Below the pieces are notes generated by a model. It worked only from the letters and a program-made list of their open reading frames with translations. It searched no databases and was not told the DNA's origin. A program made the translations under genes and the position numbers. This document shows positions 58,493 to 64,000 of a stretch of DNA of 64,000 bases, in pieces (within the stretch, counting starts at the first letter, position 1; each line of letters starts with the position of its first letter). This stretch comes from Parachlorella kessleri (Eukaryota; Chlorophyta; Trebouxiophyceae; Chlorellales; Chlorellaceae), in the NCBI GenBank assembly GCA_001598975.1, contig BBXU01000672.1:38580-102579 (forward strand), read 5' to 3'.

Positions 58493-60706
58493 TCACAACA
58501 GGCCAGCATGTTTGAGCGCTGTCAGCTGTGACACCTTGGTCTCCAGTTGCTCCGCCACATCCCAAAGCTCCTTCTGAAGCTCACTGTGCTGCTTAGCCAG
58601 CTGTTGCTTCTGAGCCTGCCCATAAGCGACTGTCAGACAGCTGCCCACCCTGCGCACCTCTGCCACTACCGCCTGCAGACACAATGCAGTCACCTCATAC
58701 TGGCGAGCATTGTGGTCTACAACGTTATCTTGCAGGGTGACACTAATGAGGGAGGCGGCACTGCCATTTGCCAACGTTTGACCCTTAAAACCCTGCTGCA
58801 GTGTCTATTGAGGAGTGCTAGAGGGATGCAGAAGATTTTACCAGGATTAGTAGGATTAACCATACGGCACTGAAAGCAAATACCGAAATCGTTTAGATGT
58901 AGATGCCGCCGTACACACGCATTCCGCACCAACCCCAACAGTCCAACCACCCAAATCAACCTTGTAGTAATCATGCAGCTCCTTGTACTCCGTTGAGATG
59001 GCCAGCGCAGCATCCACCGCAGCTGTACGTGCAGTGTCTCCATGCTGGCACCTGCCGAGTGGCCCAGCAGTGCCGCAACCAGGCCCTGCAAGCACTGCTG
59101 CTGCTGCATCGCCGGGGCTGCAGCCCTGGCGACTACCCAGCCAACCCCTGGACGCTGTGGGTGAGGGGTCGGGCATTGGCCCTGTCCCTGCAGACAGCTG
59201 TCGGCAAGGTGCCTGCTGAGGGGTGGCCGTTGCGGTCATATAGCCAGGTGCGCAATTTTGAGCGGGACAGAGAGGTGCAGCAGTGATATCGCGGCCCCTT
59301 ATATCGCTTCCTGCCAAGCGCTGTTGCTGCTGTTGCTGCTGCTTAGACGAACCAAACCTCCCCAGGCTGGCTTGGGTTGCTTTCTGGTATTGCCGTTCAC
59401 GTGCAGGGGCTTTGGACTGGGCATTGGCCGCCACCGATGCTGCCGCCTGCTCCATGAGGTGTAGCATATTCTCATGCAGGTGCATATTGGAGGCCAGAAG
59501 TTTACGCGCTGTCTGCTCCTCGAGCCTGTAGCCGCGCATAGAGGCACTAAGTCTGGCGCCTACTACATAAGCAATTGCACTGACACACAAGCAGGCCAAA
59601 CCAGTGTGCAACCGCATGGCACTAGAGGCCCTTTGCCCCACCTGCACTGCGACGTCATGTCATTGAGCCGACTCTGCAGTGACTGATTCTGGGATGCCAG
59701 ATGGACAAACTGGGACTCTGCCTCCTGAAGCCGAGTGCATAATGTTGCTGCCCTGTCCTCTTCCTGCACAGTCCGAGGAGGCATGCCAATCTAATACCAT
59801 CAGCACTGTGCAAGTACAAGAGAAAGGCCATCATGTCTTCAGCAGCCTACCTGGGCCACTTTGGCAGTAAACTGTTTAAGCAAGTGCTGTGCCGCCGCCA
59901 TGAACAGGTCACGATGCAAGTTCTCCAGCTTCTCATTGTTGCACGATGGCTTCACTTCCTCCTTTACAGGTGGAGGGCTGACTGTGTGTGGTTCAGCTGC
60001 CTTTTTCCTGTGATCCTCTTTCAGCCGCCCAATTTCAGTAAGCAACTGCGCCTCCCTGCAAGCGGGCAGTGTGAGTCAAATTCAGCTCGTGCTGGCGCCA
60101 GAGTTGCAGGCCGCAGCCGCATGCAGGTGGTTAAACTTGGAAACTTCCCACAAATCGAGGGTCAACGACTTGTTGCCGTACATCTTAGTACCCATGGAGG
60201 CAGACTTCAGGTTTGTCACACCTTTCATAAGCCTGCTGCAGCTTGGCAGAGTGCCCGTGCAAATCTAGCCGCAGCGCCTCATTCGCTGCCTCCAGCTGCT
60301 GCACCGTCGCGGCTTGGACCTGCTGTTGCGACACTGCTCGGATGCAGCCCACCTCCGCGGCCTCTCGATCAGCTTTCCACTGCTCTAGCTGCCCAGCAAG
60401 GCGGGCATTGGTGGCTTCTAGTTCTGATACTCTGGCTTGCAGCCGGCTGCCGGCGCCATCCAGGTCCTCCACTTGCTGCCGCAGGCGCCGCAGTTTTGCA
60501 CCCTTGGCGTCGCTGTCTTGCTGTAGCTGCTCAAGGTCAGTATTGGCCTGCGCAAGCTGGGTGTGGTCTCGCCGCCACCGCTCCTGCTCTTGTAGCAGGG
60601 CGTCCCGCTCTTTCAGTGCCTCTGCGAGTTGCTGGGCTCGCTCCTGCAGCTTCTTTTCTAAACTGACAACTGCTTTGCGCAGGAGGTCCTGGCAGGGTGG
60701 GTCCAT
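58493..60706 (-). CDS. Coiled-coil protein with poly-glutamine tract
   Basis: Five exons (60,706-60,222; 60,055-59,851; about 59,766-59,645; about 59,552-58,961; 58,783-58,493) join in frame to about 560 residues. The first exon is almost wholly heptad-like and charged: LEKKLQERAQQLAEALKERD, LRRLRQQVEDLDGAGSRLQA, LEATNARLAGQLEQWKADRE. Exon 2 ends LENLHRDLFMAAAQHLLKQF. Exon 4 has LHENMLHLMEQAAASVAANA, SSKQQQQQQQRL and an Ala/Gly/Pro-rich stretch. The last exon returns to coiled coil (KQQLAKQHSELQKELWDVAE). I do not recognise the family; a structural or tethering role is a guess from composition. A hydrophobic stretch in the open frame near 59,600 (GLACLCVSAIAYVVGA) falls in a good GTGGGG-to-CCAG intron, so I do not count it as a membrane segment. 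The start is the first ATG of the long open exon. Confidence 0.7.
59322..59345. repeat. Trinucleotide repeat coding for poly-Gln
   Basis: Tandem gct/gtt triplets on the plus strand read as CAG/CAA codons on the minus strand and give seven Gln after SSK in the coiled-coil protein. Confidence 0.85.
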
Positions 60707-60936
60707 CGTGGTGGGTGCCCCAGCGGAGAAATTTCTTTATTTTGCTTCAAGTGACCGTACGTGTGGTCCCTGTGGACTACAAGCGGGTGCTTAGTGAGGG
60801 CATGAGTGAGAGGGACAGCGCTGACAGGCTGTAGGCTCAGCAGATAGGCCCAGCACAGCGCGCGCGAAGGAGGCTAGGTCTTTGGTGGCCCCCTTCAGAA
60901 GACGTTTAGTATCGAACAGTGGTGTGATTGCAAAGT
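60707..60936. promoter_or_regulatory. Short divergent promoter region
   Basis: Only 230 bp separate the start of the minus-strand coiled-coil gene from the start of the plus-strand membrane protein gene, so their promoters must overlap or be shared. No TATA box is obvious apart from AT-rich ttctttattttgctt near 60,732. Confidence 0.4.
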
Positions 60937-61875
60937 ATGGATAGGAGGAGGCAGCGTGGCTCCGCTCCCAAATCAGATGAAGGGGAGCTGTTATCGCCGA
61001 AGGCTCTAGCCTTCACCTGGGTTGCGCTCGTAGTGACTGTGACGCTGATGGTGGCCGGAATACTGGGCGTGCTGGTGCTCTTAGGTAGGTAGACTGAGCT
61101 GCACCCATGACACCACGGCAGGCTTGGAAGGCCTAACCTTTTCTGACGCTTGATGTGCAGACGAATCAAGTGAACAGCCAGACGGCGTTCGGCGGTTTCG
61201 ATTTGTGTCAGATACCCAGTTTGCGGCCCTTTGGCGGAAGATGACTGAGAAAAACCCCTTCTTCACCACTAGTGAGTTTGCAAAAAACGGAGGCAAGGCT
61301 GGTAGTGCTGGCAGTTGTTACCCGGCTGCCTGCTGCGCCTTACGACCAGTCTGCACTGCACAGGTTTCTAGTAAGGGTGCAGGTAGTGCGAACAAAGAGT
61401 GAGAGGAGAACCAGTCTGACAGGGCTGGATGCAGAATGCGCGTGAGTCTTGCCTGAGATCTGATCCAGTAGCTCTCTCCCCAGGTTTTGTCCTCCCTGCA
61501 AAGCTCCCTCCTGTGCCACACTGCTTGTGCAGTCTTTGTCAATGGCGGCGCGGTCACCAGCGTCTTCTTTGTCAGGAAACTGTATGAGCACAGGAAAGCG
61601 CTTCAGGTGAGGGACTGCCATGAAAGTGTTGCCGAGTCGGGTACATTTCCTGCCTTGCAGACTGCCATGCTGCTCTCAACTGTTCGTTGTCCTTGAGATT
61701 GGGCAAGGTGCAGTGACTACAGCCTGGGCTGCTTGACAGGCCTGTTGAATGTCTATCCTGCAGAGCAAAGCACTGCAAGCACGCAAATGGCCGGCAACGG
61801 AAATGAGAGCAAGGCTATCTGCTGCAGGTCCAAGCTAAGCGGCACAAGCTTGCCAAGGCCAAAAAGAAGGAATAA
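60937..61875 (+). CDS. Small single-pass membrane protein, unrecognised family
   Basis: Exon 1 (60,937-61,084) encodes MDRRRQRGSAPKSDEGELLS followed by a clear membrane segment, ALAFTWVALVVTVTLMVAGI and LGVLVLL. Exon 2 starts at 61,161 (ESSEQPDGVRRFRFVSDTQF then AALWRKMTEKNPFF). Exon 3 (61,484-61,606) best reads as LLCHTACAVFVNGGAVTSVF then FVRKLYEHRKALQ. A final exon (61,828-61,875) gives VQAKRHKLAKAKKKE. The end of exon 2 is uncertain: a strong GTGAGT donor at about 61,270 gives the wrong phase for exon 3, while CAG|GTTTCT near 61,362 keeps it. The N-terminus is cytosolic-like (basic). The proposed C-terminus KKKE would fit a dilysine ER-retrieval signal if cytosolic. I do not recognise the protein. 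Confidence 0.45.
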
Positions 61876-61948
61876 GCAGGATGGCCGCGGCTGTCAGCAA
61901 CATCTGCGATCCTTTGGTCTACCGCGACTCGGCAGTGAACAGCGCAGC

Positions 61949-61953
61949 TTACA
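61949..61953 (-). terminator. Candidate TGTAA poly(A) signal, DRP1-like gene
   Basis: TTACA on the plus strand reads TGTAA on the minus strand, 281 bp past the stop at 62,234. If used, this transcript overlaps the converging membrane-protein transcript. Confidence 0.35.
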
Positions 61954-62028
61954 AGTGCAGCGATTTGCTTCAAGGCCCCATGCTCCCACACTCGTTTCAG
62001 GGCCAGCACATCAGGGCCAGCACATCAG

Positions 62029-62033
62029 TGTAA
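62029..62033 (+). terminator. Candidate TGTAA poly(A) signal, membrane protein gene
   Basis: TGTAA lies 154 bp after the proposed stop at 61,875. It follows a short tandem duplication of agggccagcacatc at about 62,000-62,026. Confidence 0.35.
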
Positions 62034-62233
62034 GGCAGCACCCGCTAAATGCGCGAACTAATAGAAGTACTGTTGCACTAGCAGCGCAAGCCAGACGTGG
62101 CACCCACTGAACCGTTTCAGCCTCCCCACCTTAAGCAAGCACCATCCCAGCACAAGCAGCACACCAGTCTGACCACCAATTGAACTCCCAAGTCACATCG
62201 AAATATTCAGCCTACCCTCGCCTACTGGCCAGT

Positions 62234-64000
62234 TTATACATCCACATGGCTGAGCTCCGCAGCTGCGCGCTTGAGCATGTCTAGCTTGTGTGTCAGCACC
62301 TCGCGCCGCTTCATGACCTGCTCGTCCTCGCCCAGCAGCCGCTTGAGAGATGCCTCCTGGTCGCCCGCCACGCTAGCTGACATTTCCTCTAGCAGCCGCT
62401 CCTTGGCCTGCGCAAGACCACAAGCGCAATTAAGTTCCAGTACCATCTACCCATTCCACTCAGTCACCTGGCAAGGGCTCTTGTCAGAGAGGGAGGAGTG
62501 CCTCTAGCAAGCTGTCGCCTACCATGCAACCCTACCTTCAATAGCAGTGACGCATTCTGCACCCTAGCAATTCCCATAAAGGGACAACAAGAACAACAGC
62601 ATCACAATAAAATCAGCCAACACCCCACCGTCCCAAAGGCATGACTGCAACCAGTCCCATCAGTACAATATGCCTCCAACTCTCTGTTTGCACAATTTGC
62701 CCACCATGACTGAAAGATGAGATGCCCCCCAACAATTGAGGTCTACAGAACCCACAGTCACACCCATGGTAACCTATTTCCGTATACCAGCCAACGCTGG
62801 TCAGGGGTATTCAACAAGGCAATCAATACCAGCACCTCCGAGAAATCTGTTTGGCTCAGGCATCGTGTCAGCACCCAGAGCAACCCGTGCAGGCCCGTAC
62901 CAAAGAACGCACAGCTATGACCCGCATGTTGCATGACCTGCCACCATACAGAGAAACAATGCCCTCCCCCCTTACCTGGACCACCATACAGGTGACCACA
63001 GCCTTGGGCACTGTCTGCGTCATCTGCTGGCAGATTTCGCGAACGTAGCCTGACACCTGGTTGATAATGCGCTTGTAGTGCTTCTCCTCCATTGTGCCCT
63101 CCGGCTCCTCCGTCACCGGCCGCCCTGCAGCACAGGAGTCAGCTCATCAAAATAGGGTTGGCTTCTCACAGCAGCCATGCTTGTGCTTTTTTGTCTGCTT
63201 CGATGCATACACAAACCCCAGCCACGGCTGGCCAAGCACTGAAACTCCCACGCAACCTTTTCAGTGCAGGCTGTTACACCTGCCATGTCCCCACATCCAC
63301 CCTCATAGGGCCACATCGCATGCATTGCAACACTGCAATGCCAGCTCGCAGGCATGAGAGCCTGCCCCTGCCATGCCACGCACCGTCCAGGGTATACATG
63401 GTCTTGCCATCAGGCATCCTGCCCATCTGGATGGTGCGGAAGTACTCAGCGGTGATGTAGTTGCGCTCCATCTCCACCATGATGCCCACCATCTTACGGG
63501 TCTCATCGCGGAACTTCTCTGCAGGTGGTGTGGTACAATTAAAACCTCAAAAAAGCTGATACACCCAGATTAAACGTTGCCATGCATCACCCTTGGCCAC
63601 TGACAGGGACCACCCAGCTTCCAAATCCCCAAAGGGTGCGCTGAAAAGCTTTCAGCCTGCATGCTGGACAACTTCCAGCCACGCAATCCCTGTCTGCTGA
63701 GGTCAACCAGGTCTACTACTGCAGGCAGCAACTCACCTAGCGCCCGGTAGGCTGCAGTCACAATCTCGCGTTTGAGGGTAGGGTAACGCTTGAGTGCCCG
63801 CAAGTCGTCACTGTTGGATATGTTGTCCACCATGCGCCGCAGCAGCACGTAGACCTGCAGGGGCGATACCATGTCTTTCATCTGCCATCCCCGTTGCCCC
63901 ACCACACCCTGCTCTGCTCTGCTCCTCATTTTTCAGCAACCCAAGCGAGCTGCTTGGCCCTTCAGTGGGGAATGTTTCCAACCAGCTGCTGCACACTTTG
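62234..64000 (-). CDS. DRP1-type dynamin-related GTPase, C-terminal part
   Basis: The 5' part, including the GTPase domain, lies beyond the right edge. Visible exons: about 63,856-63,737 (VYVLLRRMVDNISNSDDLRA, YPTLKREIVTAAYRALGE), about 63,522-63,383 (KFRDETRKMVGIMVEMERNY then ITAEYFRTIQMG), about 63,125-62,978 (KHYKRIINQVSGYVREICQQ, VPKAVVTCMVVQ), and about 62,410-62,234 (AKERLLEEMSASVAGDQEAS, LLGEDEQVMKRREVLTHKLD, ending ELSHVDV). These are the distal stalk and GED of a plant-type dynamin. VEMERNYITAEYFR corresponds to the VDMExxYLTVEFFR motif of DRP1 (phragmoplastin), and the GED pattern of EDxxxMxRR also fits DRP1 rather than DRP3. No PH domain lies between stalk and GED. DRP1 proteins self-assemble on membranes at the cell plate and in endocytosis. 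Convergent with the membrane-protein gene. Confidence 0.85.

Noticed and set aside
59552..59645. Membrane segment in the coiled-coil gene
   Set aside because: The hydrophobic stretch lies between a GTGGGG donor and a CCAG acceptor that join in frame, so it is best read as intron.
1..64000. CRISPR arrays, tRNA or rRNA genes, prokaryotic operons
   Set aside because: No regularly spaced repeats, no cloverleaf with a GTTCGA-type arm was noticed, and the dense spliceosomal introns rule out a bacterial origin. A tRNA scan was not possible by eye over the full length.

Overview
The window is nuclear DNA from a eukaryote, most likely a chlorophyte green alga. Its genes are built from very many short exons separated by GT-AG introns of roughly 90-300 bp. 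TGTAA, the usual green-algal polyadenylation signal, occurs in suitable places. The gene content also fits: TmcB-like PAS membrane proteins, plant-type dynamin-related proteins and a type II peroxiredoxin. I cannot name the genus. All exon joins were made by eye from splice sites, reading frame and comparison between paralogues.

Positions 1-51,115 hold three tandem, same-orientation (minus strand) copies of one very large gene. Copy 1 runs from 13,508 off the left edge, copy 2 spans 31,827 to about 15,546, and copy 3 spans 51,115 to 34,338. Each encodes a roughly 2,000-residue membrane protein related to the tiny macrocysts B (TmcB) family. The order is: a low-complexity N-terminus, about seven membrane segments, a TPR/HAT-like tract, three PAS-type segments, a soluble region, and a C-terminal block of about four membrane segments with large intervening loops. 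The complete copies have about 60-65 exons. Most exon boundaries are shared, but copy 3 has two extra introns, copy 1 has a GC splice donor where copy 2 has GT, and the C-terminal ends differ.

Between copies 2 and 3 (33,060-33,709) lies a frameshifted fragment of a non-LTR retrotransposon reverse-transcriptase ORF, followed by a roughly 130-bp tail. That tail recurs inside an intron of copy 2 (21,168-21,300) and upstream of the next gene block (52,345-52,478).

From 52.7 kb the content is ordinary and gene-dense: a dynamin-related protein with stalk and PH regions but no visible GTPase domain (+), a mitochondrial-type type II peroxiredoxin with an unusual active-site loop (+), a glutamine-rich coiled-coil protein (-), a small single-pass membrane protein (+), and the 3' part of a DRP1-type dynamin gene (-) that runs off the right edge. 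The strongest leads are the sensor array with its conserved PAS1 histidine, the GTPase-less dynamin relative and the atypical peroxiredoxin.
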